Source: Shinella kummerowiae (GTDB lineage Bacteria > Pseudomonadota > Alphaproteobacteria > Rhizobiales > Rhizobiaceae). Taken from it: a DNA stretch of 64,000 nt. The notes beneath the pieces are model-generated. The model did no database searches. It saw only the letters and a list, made by a program, of their open reading frames with translations, and was not told the DNA's origin. The DNA is taken from the NCBI RefSeq assembly GCF_009827055.1, contig NZ_WUMK01000005.1, positions 310,001-374,000 of the forward strand. The letters run 5' to 3'. A program made the position numbers and the translations under genes. Below, one piece after another: positions 53,545 to 62,345 of this stretch. How positions within the stretch are numbered: the first letter of the stretch is position 1; every line of letters begins with the position of its first letter.

Positions 53545-55014
53545 GTGGATTTTTCGGTTCTTGCACTCAGGTCGGCAATTGCTTCCCGTAGCCTCTCGTC
53601 CGAGGCTCTGGTGCGCGAATGCCTGGCGCGCATCGAGCGCCTGAACCCGATCGTCAACGCCTTCAGCCAGGTTTTTGCAGAAGAGGCGCTGGAAGAGGCA
53701 CGGGCCTGCGACCGGGAGGCTGCGGAAGGCTGTTTCCGCGGCCCGCTGCACGGCATTCCGATGGGTGTGAAGGACCTGTTCTTCGTCGCCGGCCATGTCT
53801 GCCAGCGCGGCTCAGCCGCCTACAAGGATTTCGCTCCCAAGGCGACGGCGCCGATCGTCCAGCGGATGATCGACGCCGGATCGATCATGATCGGCAAGAC
53901 GACCACCACGGAGATGGGCTGGTCCGGCTCCGGTCACTCCGAGTTCTACGGCCCGACCCGCAATCCCTGGAACCCCGAACTGACGAGTGGCGGCTCGAGT
54001 TCGGGTTCCGGCGCGGCGCTCGCCGCCCGTATGGTCCCCTTCACCCTGGGGTCCGACGGCGGCGGGTCCGTGCGCATCCCGGCGGCCTTCTGTGGCGTCT
54101 TCGCCATGAAGGGCTCGCTGGGGCGCGTGCCGGCCTGGCCGTGGAGCGCGACGGAAATGCTGTCCCATGCCGGCCCGATGAGCCTTTCGGCCAGGGACAG
54201 CGCACTGCTGTTCGACATTGCCAAGGGACCGGACCCGCGCGACCATCTGGCACTGCCCGACGACGGTGTCCGTTACCTCGGCGCCGAATTGCCGAGGCGG
54301 CTGCGCATCGGTTTTGCGCCGAGCCTGTTCGGCTTTGATGTCGCGCCAGACATTGGCCGGGTCGTGCGCGGGGCGGTGGAGACGATCGCGCAGGAGCTGC
54401 GGCTCGACATTCATCCCGTCGCGCCCGACTGGGACGATCCGATCCGGATTTTCGAAACACTCTGGGTTGCCGGTCGCGGTGTCGCCTATGGCGCGCAGTC
54501 GGACAGGGCCAATTTCGGCAGCGGTTTTCGCGGTCTCATTGAGGCGTCCGCGCAGTATGATCTTGCCGATTATCTTTCGGCGATGAAAGCGCGGGCGGAG
54601 TTTGCTGGCAGCGTGCATGCGCTGTTCGAGGAGGTCGACCTTCTTCTCCTGCCGACCCTTCCCATCGAGCCGTTTGCGGCCGATCGCGAAACGCCCGAAG
54701 GGTTTTCGTCACCGTCCAAGGCCCTCGCCTGGACCGGTTGGACGCCCTTTACCTATCCCTTCAACCTGTCCGGCAACCCGGCGGCTTCGCTGCCCTGCGG
54801 CCTGACGGTGAACGGCCTTCCGGTCGGCCTGCAAGTCGTGGGCCGCCGTCATGCCGATGCGCTTGTCATGGCGTTCTGCCAGCAGGCTGAAGATCACGTT
54901 TTCAAAGAAAAAATACCTCCGCTTGTCAGTGCTGGCGACAAAGCGGGGTGGGGAACACCCAGCAACCCAACTGCGGAGATATCGTCATGGAATTCAACAG
55001 GAGAGCATTTCTAA
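53545..55014 (+). CDS. Amidase-signature-family hydrolase
   Basis: A serine amidase of 489 residues. Catalytic features are the Lys in GIPMGVKDLFF, the signature region beginning NPELTSGGSSSGSGAALAAR (Ser cis of the Ser-cisSer-Lys triad), and the nucleophile Ser in LGSDGGGSVRIPAAFCG. It hydrolyses an amide bond of an unknown small molecule; the subfamily includes amidases and Asp/Glu-tRNA amidotransferase-like enzymes, and no gatB/gatC is adjacent. GTG 53545 has GGAG nine bases upstream and is preferred; ATG 53536 and GTG 53530 are in frame but lack ribosome sites. Its last 28 bases overlap the binding-protein gene. Confidence 0.85.
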   Translation: MDFSVLALRSAIASRSLSSEALVRECLARIERLNPIVNAFSQVFAEEALEEARACDREAAEGCFRGPLHGIPMGVKDLFFVAGHVCQRGSAAYKDFAPKATAPIVQRMIDAGSIMIGKTTTTEMGWSGSGHSEFYGPTRNPWNPELTSGGSSSGSGAALAARMVPFTLGSDGGGSVRIPAAFCGVFAMKGSLGRVPAWPWSATEMLSHAGPMSLSARDSALLFDIAKGPDPRDHLALPDDGVRYLGAELPRRLRIGFAPSLFGFDVAPDIGRVVRGAVETIAQELRLDIHPVAPDWDDPIRIFETLWVAGRGVAYGAQSDRANFGSGFRGLIEASAQYDLADYLSAMKARAEFAGSVHALFEEVDLLLLPTLPIEPFAADRETPEGFSSPSKALAWTGWTPFTYPFNLSGNPAASLPCGLTVNGLPVGLQVVGRRHADALVMAFCQQAEDHVFKEKIPPLVSAGDKAGWGTPSNPTAEISSWNSTGEHF

Positions 55015-56552
55015 AAAGCTCGGCGCTTGCTGGCGTTGCCGTCGGCCTGCCGGTGCTCAATACCGCCTTTTTCGTCGATCCGGCGCATGCTGCCGAGGGC
55101 AAGGCCCTCAACTTCATGTCGGCGGAAAACCTGACCGGCAACTGGGACCCGTCCTCCCACACGACGCTTGCCCAGATCAATCTGGAAAGCTTCGTGTTCG
55201 GCTATCTCACCCGCGCGCCGATGCGGCCGGACAAGCCGGACGAGCTGGTGATGGAACTGGCGACCGAGATGAAGCTCATCGACGAGCACACGCTGGAATT
55301 CACGCTGCGCGAAGGCGTGACCTTCCACGACGGCAAGCCATTCACGGCCGAAGACGTCAAGGCGACTTACGAATATGCCAGCCAGCCCGACCGACCGGCG
55401 GCCTGGTATCCCGGCATCTGCGAGGTCGAGGTGGTGAGCGACCACGTCGCCCGCATCAAGACCGACAAGGGTGGATACCCGGCGAGCCTCTTCTGGTTCC
55501 TCTCGGCCTTCCTGCCGATCATGTCGGCCAAGGACGTCGCGGACCCCAAGATGCTGTCGTCGCGCCCGAACGGCACCGGCGCCTTCAAGTTCGCGCGCCA
55601 GGAGGGCAACACGACGGTGCTCGAGGCCTTCGACGGCTTCTATCTCGGCAAACCCACCCTTCCGGGCATCAATTTCAGCTTCGTGGGTGACGCGACCACC
55701 CGCACGCTCGCCCTGCTGAACGGCGAGGCCGACCTCATCGAACGCCTCGAGGCCGAGCAGGTCCAGACGATCGAGGAGACCGGCGGCTTCAAGCTGAACA
55801 AGGCGGTATCCGTCGAGAACAAATATCTCTGGTTCCGTTGCTCCAAGCCGCCCTTCAACGATCCGCGCGTGCGCAAGGCGGCAGCCCATGCCATCGACCG
55901 CGCCGTGCTGCTCGACATTCTCGGCGTCTCGGGCCATGCCTCCAAGGCGTGGATCTCGCCGGTGAAGTTCGGCTATGTCGATACGCCGAACTATCCGGAA
56001 TACAATCCGGAGGAAAGCCAGCGGCTGCTCGCCGAGGCCGGCTTCCCGAAGGGCGAGGGCCTGCCGGAACTCGAATATATCACCTCGGTTGGCTTCTATC
56101 CAAAGACCAAGGAATATGGCGAGGTCATCACGGCGATGCTCCAGGAACAGGGTTTCCCCGTGAAGCTCAACGTCATGGAGGTCGCGGCCTGGAACGAGCG
56201 GCTCTACGACCGGCCGGGCGGCGGACCGGGCCACATGATCGACTGCGGCTGGTCGACGGGCTCGCCGGAGCCGGACCTCGTGCTGCGCACGCACTTCCAT
56301 TCGAGCTCGAAGCGTATCTGTGGCATCGACGACAAGGATCTGGACGCGGTGCTCGACAAGGAGCGCAATACACTCGACCCGGCGGCGCGCAAGGCGGTGA
56401 TCCAGAACGAGGTCATGCCGATGCTGGCCGACAAGGTGCCGGCACTGTCGCTGTTCACCTCGGTCTTCATCCACGCCATGCGCGACGGGCTGGATGGCAT
56501 GTACTTCTACCCGAACGGCATGATGGACGCGGCGAAGTCGACCCTCGCCTGA
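54987..56552 (+). CDS. Dipeptide-type ABC importer periplasmic binding protein (family 5)
   Basis: A secreted protein of 521 residues with a twin-arginine-type leader (NRRAFLKSSALAGVAVGLP, cleavage near AHA-AEG, residue ~35). The family-5 pattern includes LEFTLREGVTFHDGKPFTAE, EDVKATYEY, NGTGAFKFARQEGN, VRKAAAHAIDRAVLL and EYNPEESQRLLAEAGFP. It binds a peptide-like or other organic solute in the periplasm and delivers it to the permeases encoded next. The ATG is inside the end of the amidase gene, so the amidase and importer are co-expressed, suggesting that the imported compound is the amidase substrate. Confidence 0.9.
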   Translation: MEFNRRAFLKSSALAGVAVGLPVLNTAFFVDPAHAAEGKALNFMSAENLTGNWDPSSHTTLAQINLESFVFGYLTRAPMRPDKPDELVMELATEMKLIDEHTLEFTLREGVTFHDGKPFTAEDVKATYEYASQPDRPAAWYPGICEVEVVSDHVARIKTDKGGYPASLFWFLSAFLPIMSAKDVADPKMLSSRPNGTGAFKFARQEGNTTVLEAFDGFYLGKPTLPGINFSFVGDATTRTLALLNGEADLIERLEAEQVQTIEETGGFKLNKAVSVENKYLWFRCSKPPFNDPRVRKAAAHAIDRAVLLDILGVSGHASKAWISPVKFGYVDTPNYPEYNPEESQRLLAEAGFPKGEGLPELEYITSVGFYPKTKEYGEVITAMLQEQGFPVKLNVMEVAAWNERLYDRPGGGPGHMIDCGWSTGSPEPDLVLRTHFHSSSKRICGIDDKDLDAVLDKERNTLDPAARKAVIQNEVMPMLADKVPALSLFTSVFIHAMRDGLDGMYFYPNGMMDAAKSTLA

Positions 56553-56616
56553 TGGCAAGCTGCGGCCGCCATTGAAGGCGGCCGCTTCCATACCGATCAG
56601 TGTCAAGGGAAACCGC

Positions 56617-57597
56617 ATGTTCGTCCTGTCGTTCCTGTTGAGACGGCTCCTGCAGGGAGCCCTCATCATTCTGCTTGTGACCTTCATCATCTTCACGCTC
56701 CTGCGTGTGGTGCCGGGCGATCCGGCACGCCTCATCGTCGGCGGCATGGCGCCCGACGAGGTGGTGGCGATGAAGGCCAAGGAACTCGGCCTCGACCGGC
56801 CCATTCCGATGCAGTTCGTGTCCTATCTCGGCGACATCGTCACCGGCGATCTCGGCACGTCCTTCGTCCGGCCGAAGAGTGGCGCCAGCCTCGGTGGCGC
56901 GTCCTTCGACGATGCGACCCGCGAGGAGCGTGCCAAGGTGCTGGACCTCATCCTCGGCACCTTGCCGATGACGCTCCAGCTTGCGGCCGTGGCGCTGGCG
57001 CTCGCCTTGCTCGTGGCCGTGCCGCTCGGCACGTTGGGTGGCCTCTACCCGGGGCGCTGGCCGGACAAACTGGCATTGGCGATCGGCTCCATCTGCGTAT
57101 CGACGCCGAATTTCTGGCTCGGCATCGTGCTGACGCTGCTGCTGTCCGTGAAACTGAAACTGCTGCCGGCCATCGGCTATCGCGGTTTCAGCTACACGAT
57201 CCTGCCGGCGATCGTGCTGGCGGTGGAGATCGTGCCGTTCATCCTGCGCACGCTCACCGTCTCGGTGGCGCAGGTGATGCGGGAGGATTTCATCCAGCTT
57301 GCGCCAATCCGGGGTTTGAGCCGCAGCCGCACGATCCTGCATCATGCGCTCGGCAATTCGGCGATCCCGCTGATCAACCTGCTCGGCGTGCAGCTCGGCA
57401 TGTTGCTGGGCGGGGTTCTGGTCATCGAATTCATCTTCGACTATCCGGGCCTCGGCCTGCTGACGATCAACGCCGTGCTGCAACGCGACTTCCCGCTGAT
57501 CCAGGGCATCGCGATCTTCATTTCCGTGATGTTCGTGATGATCAACGTGCTCGTCGACCTGATCGCGATGACCATCGATCCGAGACTGGAGTACTGA
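56617..57597 (+). CDS. Dipeptide-type ABC importer permease, DppB type (second system)
   Basis: An inner-membrane permease of 326 residues with about six membrane segments. It starts FVLSFLLRRLLQGALIILLV, then RVVPGDPARLIVGG, and ends with the DppB-type tail MTIDPRLEY. The EAA loop is LAPIRGLSRSRTILHHALGN. The start at 56617 has AAGGGA upstream; an in-frame extension to 56572 is not used. It forms the channel with the following permease, which starts two bases after its stop is complete. Confidence 0.9.
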   Translation: MFVLSFLLRRLLQGALIILLVTFIIFTLLRVVPGDPARLIVGGMAPDEVVAMKAKELGLDRPIPMQFVSYLGDIVTGDLGTSFVRPKSGASLGGASFDDATREERAKVLDLILGTLPMTLQLAAVALALALLVAVPLGTLGGLYPGRWPDKLALAIGSICVSTPNFWLGIVLTLLLSVKLKLLPAIGYRGFSYTILPAIVLAVEIVPFILRTLTVSVAQVMREDFIQLAPIRGLSRSRTILHHALGNSAIPLINLLGVQLGMLLGGVLVIEFIFDYPGLGLLTINAVLQRDFPLIQGIAIFISVMFVMINVLVDLIAMTIDPRLEY

Positions 57598-57598
57598 C

Positions 57599-58516
57599 AT
57601 GGCCGATATCGTCCAAGAGGCCGCCGTGCCACTCCCTGTCGCAAAACGCGGCGTTACCCCGACCCGTCGCATGCTTCAGATCGCCTCAGCGCGCACGGAT
57701 TTCCGCATCGGCTTCATCGGCTTCGGCCTGCTGGTCATGCTGGCGATCTTCCTGCCGCTGGTCAGCTCGATCGACCCGACCAAGATCGCATACAGTTCCA
57801 AGCTGCTGCCGCCGTTCCCCGCAGAAGGCTGGAAATGGCCCTATCTGCTCGGCACGGACCAATTGGGGCGTGATGTCCTGCTGCGCTGTCTGGTCGGCCT
57901 TCGCTACTCGCTGATGATCGGCATCACCACGGTCGTCCTGATGTTCGTCGTCGGGTGCAGCCTCGGCCTCTATGCCGGCCTCCGCGGCGGCTGGGTCGAT
58001 GCCGTCATCATGCGGCTCACCGATGCGCAGCTGTCGATCCCGATGATCATCCTCGCCATCACCATTCTCGGCGTCTCCCGCCCGACGGTGCCGGCGATCA
58101 TTCTCGTGCTCGGCCTCTCTGGCTGGCCGCTTTATGCCCGCGTCGCCCGATCCGTAGCGCTCGGCGAACGCAATCGCGGTTATGTGCTCGGCGAACGGGT
58201 GCTTGGCGCATCGGATCTCCGCATCATGCTGCTCTTCGTCGCGCCCGTCGTGCTGCCGCCGATCGCCTTCGTCGCCGTGCTGGATATCGCCCGCATGATG
58301 ATCTTCGAAGCGATCCTCGGCTTCCTCGGCCTCGGTGTGCAGCCCCCGACGCCGACCTTCGGCAACGTCATCGCCGATGCGCGCAAATACCTGCTCAATG
58401 CCTGGTGGATCGCCACCATGCCGGGCCTCTTCATGCTGGTCTCGCTCACCTGCCTCAACCTGATGGGCTCCGCGCTGGAGCGTGCCCGCAACGCTGTCCT
58501 GAGAGGAGAGGCATGA
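57599..58516 (+). CDS. Dipeptide-type ABC importer permease, DppC type (second system)
   Basis: A permease of 305 residues. The DppC motif GTDQLGRDVLLRCLVGLRYS is near residues 85-104, followed by about five membrane segments and the EAA loop (NRGYVLGERVLGASDLRIML). The C-terminus reaches LNLMGSALERARNAVL. Its last bases overlap the fused ATPase start (ATGA), so the importer subunits are translated together. Substrate not determinable. Confidence 0.9.
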   Translation: MADIVQEAAVPLPVAKRGVTPTRRMLQIASARTDFRIGFIGFGLLVMLAIFLPLVSSIDPTKIAYSSKLLPPFPAEGWKWPYLLGTDQLGRDVLLRCLVGLRYSLMIGITTVVLMFVVGCSLGLYAGLRGGWVDAVIMRLTDAQLSIPMIILAITILGVSRPTVPAIILVLGLSGWPLYARVARSVALGERNRGYVLGERVLGASDLRIMLLFVAPVVLPPIAFVAVLDIARMMIFEAILGFLGLGVQPPTPTFGNVIADARKYLLNAWWIATMPGLFMLVSLTCLNLMGSALERARNAVLRGEA

Positions 58517-60339
58517 TGACCGACCCCATTCTTGCCGTCTCCAACCTGAGCGTCGACCTGAAGCGCGAAGATCGCAAACGTCGGATCGTCGACAATGTGA
58601 GCTTTTCGCTGGCGCGCGGCGAGGTGCTCGGCCTCGTCGGCGAGGCAGGTTCCGGCAAGTCAGTGCTCGCCCGCGCCCTGGTCCGGGCCATCGCCCCGCC
58701 GCTCGACATTGCCGGCGGCAAGGTCGTCTTCGAGGGCAGGGATATCCTCACCCTCAATCCGCGCGGCCTTGCCTCGGTGCGCGGCAACCGGATCGGTTTC
58801 ATTGGCGCGAACCCGATGGGCTCGCTCGATCCCCGCCTGCCGATCGGCAACCAGATCGTCGAAAAACTGCGTTGCGTGCAGCCGGGAATCGGGCGGACGG
58901 AGGCGCGGGAAAAGGTGCTCGACCTGCTCGGCCGCGTGCGCATCCCATCGCCAAGCGCCCGTTTTCACGAGGCGCCGTTCCAGTTCTCCGGCGGCATGAT
59001 GCAGCGGGTGATGATCGTCGATGCGCTCGCCTCCGATCCGTCGCTGGTCATCGCCGATAACATCACGCAGCCGCTCGACGTAACGGTTGCAGCGCAGATC
59101 ATCCGGCTGATCGACAATCTGCGACAGAGCCTCGACACGGCCTTCCTGTTCATCTCCTCGTCGCTACCGGTGGTGGCGCAGATTGCGGAACGCACGCTGG
59201 TCATGCAGCGCGGCCGCATCGTCGAAGAGGGGCGGACGGCGGACCTCGCCACGAACCCGCAGCAAACCTACACACAGACCCTGCTGTCCCGCATTCCGCC
59301 GATCTGGCGGGACGTGACGGCGCCGGTGGCAACCACGGGCGAGCCTGTCCTGACGGTCGACAATGTCCTGCGCACCTATCTTGTACGCCGGCGCGGTTCC
59401 TTCAACGCTTATAACGAAGTGAAGGCGGTGCGCGATGTCTCCTTCACGGTGAAGGCCGGCGAGAATTTCGGAATCGTCGGCGAAAGCGGCTGCGGCAAGT
59501 CGACCCTCACCCGCCTTCTCGCTTGGCTGGAGCAACCGGATGGCGGACGCATCGCCTTCCTCGGCAAGGACCTGTCGCATCTCTCCGCCCGCTCGCTGAC
59601 GGAGATGCGCAAATCGTTCCAGCTTCTTCTGCAGGACCCCTATGGCTCGCTGCCGGCCGGCATGCCGCTCCGGCGCATGATCGAGGAGCCGCTGCTGATC
59701 CATGGCATCGACCGGACGGAGGCGGCGCGGCGGGCGCAGGAAGCGATGGCGGAAGTGGGCCTTGATGCCGAGCTTGCCGAACGGCTGCCGGTCGGCCTCA
59801 GCGCCGGCCAGCGCCAGCGCATCAACATCGCCCGCGCGCTCGTGCTGAAGCCGCGTCTGCTGATCCTCGACGAGACCCTGTCGGCGCTCGACCAGGTGGA
59901 GCAGGCCGAGCTCCTCGACCTGTTCACGCGGCTTCAGGCCACACACGGATTTTCCTATGTGTTCATCTCGCACGATCTCGCGCTCGTGCGCCGGATGTGC
60001 CACCGTATCGCAGTCATGTATCTCGGACGTATCGTGGAACTCGCCGACAACACCACCCTGTTCGAACACCCGCATCACCCCTATACGCGGGCGCTTTTGA
60101 GCGCCATGCCGACGCTGGAGGACAACCGTTTTCCGCGTCCTCGCTATCTGCTGGACGGCGAGCCGCCGAGCCCGATCGACCTGCCCCTCGGCTGTTCGTT
60201 CCGCTCGCGTTGCCCGCGTGCCGAGAGAGATTGTGAGAAAACCGACCCGCCGCTGCTTTCCCTAGCCGGCGACAACTACGCCGCCTGCCTGCACCGGCAT
60301 ATGGCACCGCATGAAGAGGAAGTCGCGAATGTCGAGTGA
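58513..60339 (+). CDS. Fused dipeptide-type ABC ATPase (two domains) with a degenerate first domain
   Basis: A protein of 608 residues fusing the DppD and DppF functions. Domain 2 (residues ~275-560) is canonical: Walker A GESGCGKS, Q-loop LLQDPYGSL, signature LSAGQRQR (Ala for the first Gly), Walker B LLILDETLSALD, switch His in ISHDLA. Domain 1 (residues 1-~265) keeps Walker A GEAGSGKS and signature FSGGMMQR but has lost the Q-loop glutamine (IGANPMGSLDP instead of FQDP), the catalytic glutamate (LVIADNITQPLD) and the switch histidine (ISSSLP). One of the two ATP sites should therefore not hydrolyse ATP, as in asymmetric ABC proteins. The C-terminus has the usual Cys-containing oligopeptide extension. 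Confidence 0.92.
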   Translation: MMTDPILAVSNLSVDLKREDRKRRIVDNVSFSLARGEVLGLVGEAGSGKSVLARALVRAIAPPLDIAGGKVVFEGRDILTLNPRGLASVRGNRIGFIGANPMGSLDPRLPIGNQIVEKLRCVQPGIGRTEAREKVLDLLGRVRIPSPSARFHEAPFQFSGGMMQRVMIVDALASDPSLVIADNITQPLDVTVAAQIIRLIDNLRQSLDTAFLFISSSLPVVAQIAERTLVMQRGRIVEEGRTADLATNPQQTYTQTLLSRIPPIWRDVTAPVATTGEPVLTVDNVLRTYLVRRRGSFNAYNEVKAVRDVSFTVKAGENFGIVGESGCGKSTLTRLLAWLEQPDGGRIAFLGKDLSHLSARSLTEMRKSFQLLLQDPYGSLPAGMPLRRMIEEPLLIHGIDRTEAARRAQEAMAEVGLDAELAERLPVGLSAGQRQRINIARALVLKPRLLILDETLSALDQVEQAELLDLFTRLQATHGFSYVFISHDLALVRRMCHRIAVMYLGRIVELADNTTLFEHPHHPYTRALLSAMPTLEDNRFPRPRYLLDGEPPSPIDLPLGCSFRSRCPRAERDCEKTDPPLLSLAGDNYAACLHRHMAPHEEEVANVE

Positions 60340-61087
60340 AGTCCGCAAGGAAGTGATCCTGGAACGGCTCGACCGCGACCAGCGGGTCAGTGTGCTCGAG
60401 CTTTCGGCGGAGTTCGGTGTTTCGGGCGAAACAATCCGCCGCGACCTGAAGGATCTGGAAGCCGAAGGCGCCGTGCGGCGCGTACATGGCGGCGCCATTC
60501 CGGCGGGCCGTACAGCCGACACGCCGATTACCGAACGCATCAAGCTGCATGCACTGGAGAAGGATGCGGTCGCCGGCCTGGCGCGCAATATCATCAGCGA
60601 CGATTGCGTCATCTTCCTGGATACGGGTACGACGACGCTGGCGCTCGCCCGCCGGCTCGTCGGCTTCAAGAAGCTCCGGCTCTACACCAATTCGCTGCGC
60701 ATCGCGCAGGCCGCCTGCGAGCATTTTGGCGTGCAGGTGCTGATGACGCCGGGGCATCTGCGCCCGGTGGAGCAGGATCTCGTGGGCTACGACACGATCG
60801 CCTATATCCAGCAGTTCCATTTCGACATGGTGTTCATGGGCGCTGCGGCGGTCAATGCCGACTACGGCTTCATGGATTTCGAGGAGGACGAAGCTCGCAT
60901 CCGCCAGGTGCTGCTGAAACAGACGTCGCGAAGCGTGATGCTCGCCGACCACTCCAAGTTCGGCAAGGTCGGTAATGTCATCACGGCTCCCTTCGGCCGC
61001 GTCCATACGCTCGTGACCGAACGGCCGCCGCCGGAAGATATTGCCAGTGCGGTTCGCCGGGAAGAGCTGGAGGTCATCCATGGATAA
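60329..61087 (+). CDS. DeoR-family transcriptional regulator
   Basis: A regulator of 252 residues. The N-terminal DeoR helix-turn-helix is at residues ~10-60 (VSVLELSAEFGVSGETIRRD, LKDLEAEGAVRRVHGGAI), followed by the DeoR C-terminal sensor domain (FLDTGTTTLALARRL, YTNSLRIAQAA, FMGAAAVNADYGFMDFEEDE), which in this family senses phosphorylated metabolites. The start at 60329 has GAGGAAG upstream and overlaps the ATPase end by 11 bases. Sensing a phosphorylated compound would fit the two kinase-fold genes later in this operon. Confidence 0.9.
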   Translation: MSSEVRKEVILERLDRDQRVSVLELSAEFGVSGETIRRDLKDLEAEGAVRRVHGGAIPAGRTADTPITERIKLHALEKDAVAGLARNIISDDCVIFLDTGTTTLALARRLVGFKKLRLYTNSLRIAQAACEHFGVQVLMTPGHLRPVEQDLVGYDTIAYIQQFHFDMVFMGAAAVNADYGFMDFEEDEARIRQVLLKQTSRSVMLADHSKFGKVGNVITAPFGRVHTLVTERPPPEDIASAVRREELEVIHG

Positions 61088-62345
61088 CACGGTGACTATG
61101 CCCGGCGCTGATCTGACGGCGATCTTCGATCGGATGTCCGCGATCGGCGCACGCCCCGGTGAAGGTGTGACGCGGCTTGCGGCCAGCGCGGAGGATGGCA
61201 CGGCACGCGCCTTTTTCGCCACGTGGATGGCGCAAGGCGGCGCACGCATCGTGCAGGACGCCGTCGGCAATCAGTTCGCGTGTTTCGACTGGGCCGGCGA
61301 AGGTTCCCCCTGGATCTTCGCCGGCTCGCATCTTGACACGCAACCGCGCGGCGGCCGCTTCGACGGCACGCTCGGTGTGCTCGCTGCGGGTTGTGCGGCG
61401 CTTGATCTCGATGCCGAGGTGCGGGCCGGCCGCACGCGCCCGACCCACAATCTTGCGGTCGTCAACTGGACGAACGAGGAAGGCGCGCGCTACCAGCCGA
61501 GCCTGACCGGCAGCAGCGTCTTCTCCGGTGCCTTGCCGCTTGCCGATGCGCTCGCACTTGTCGATGGTGCCGGGATTCCGCTTGGCGATGCGCTCGCCGC
61601 AATTGGCGTGGACGGCAAGACGGGACACATTCCGCCACGCCCCGAAGCCTATGTCGAACTGCATGTCGAGCAAGGCCGAACGCTCACCGAAGCCAATCGC
61701 CGGATCGGTGTGATCGAAGGCACCTGGGCCGCGCGCAAGATGACGGTCACCTGGATCGGCCGTGCTGCCCATACCGGCCCAACGCCGATGGTCGACCGGC
61801 GCGATGCACTTCTGGCCGCTGCCCAGGGTATTGCCGCGTTTGAGGCGATCATTGCGGCAAACCACCCTCATCTTCATCGCTCCGCTGCGCGCCTTGTCGT
61901 CGAGCCGAACTCGCCGAATGTCGTGGTCGAGCGGGCGACCGTCTGGTTCGAGTTGCGCGGTCTTGACGTTGCCGAACTGGACAGGGCGGGAGACGCCGTG
62001 CTTGCAGCCTTCAGCACGGCCGCTGCCTGCACGGGGACAAGGCTGGAGATCGCAGCCGATGCACTGAGGCCCCCCGCGGGCATGGCGAGCCACCTCATGG
62101 CGGTCGTCGGCGAGACGGCGCGGTCCTGCGGTTTCGAGCCGCTCATCATGCGCTCGGTTGCCGGGCACGACGCCGTCGCCTTGCAAAACAGCGGGATTCC
62201 CTCGGCGCTGATCTTCATTCCAAGCGTAGGCGGGGTTGCGCATCATCCGGACGAGTTGACACATCCGGAGGATGTGCAGGCCGGTCTCGCGGTGCTGACG
62301 GCGGTGCTGCGGCGCCTTGTGCAAGGAGGGTTCCATGCAGCTTGA
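61080..62345 (+). CDS. M20-family Zn-dependent amidohydrolase (N-carbamoyl-amino-acid/allantoate hydrolase type)
   Basis: A dinuclear metal hydrolase of 421 residues. Metal ligands are visible as His in AGSHLDTQPRGG, Asp in GRFDGTLGVLAAG, Glu in WTNEEGARY, His in ELHVEQG and His in VAGHDAVALQ; the lid domain contains GRAAHTGPTPMVDRRDAL. Members hydrolyse N-carbamoyl-L-amino acids, beta-ureidopropionate, allantoate or related N-acyl compounds. Start at 61080 inside the DeoR gene end. In an operon with an amidase and an importer it would remove a carbamoyl or acyl group from the imported substrate; which one cannot be told. Confidence 0.9.
   Translation: MDNTVTMPGADLTAIFDRMSAIGARPGEGVTRLAASAEDGTARAFFATWMAQGGARIVQDAVGNQFACFDWAGEGSPWIFAGSHLDTQPRGGRFDGTLGVLAAGCAALDLDAEVRAGRTRPTHNLAVVNWTNEEGARYQPSLTGSSVFSGALPLADALALVDGAGIPLGDALAAIGVDGKTGHIPPRPEAYVELHVEQGRTLTEANRRIGVIEGTWAARKMTVTWIGRAAHTGPTPMVDRRDALLAAAQGIAAFEAIIAANHPHLHRSAARLVVEPNSPNVVVERATVWFELRGLDVAELDRAGDAVLAAFSTAAACTGTRLEIAADALRPPAGMASHLMAVVGETARSCGFEPLIMRSVAGHDAVALQNSGIPSALIFIPSVGGVAHHPDELTHPEDVQAGLAVLTAVLRRLVQGGFHAA

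Noticed and set aside
53545-55014. GatA subunit of the Glu-tRNA amidotransferase
   Set aside because: No gatB or gatC nearby; the gene is tied by overlap to a peptide-type importer.
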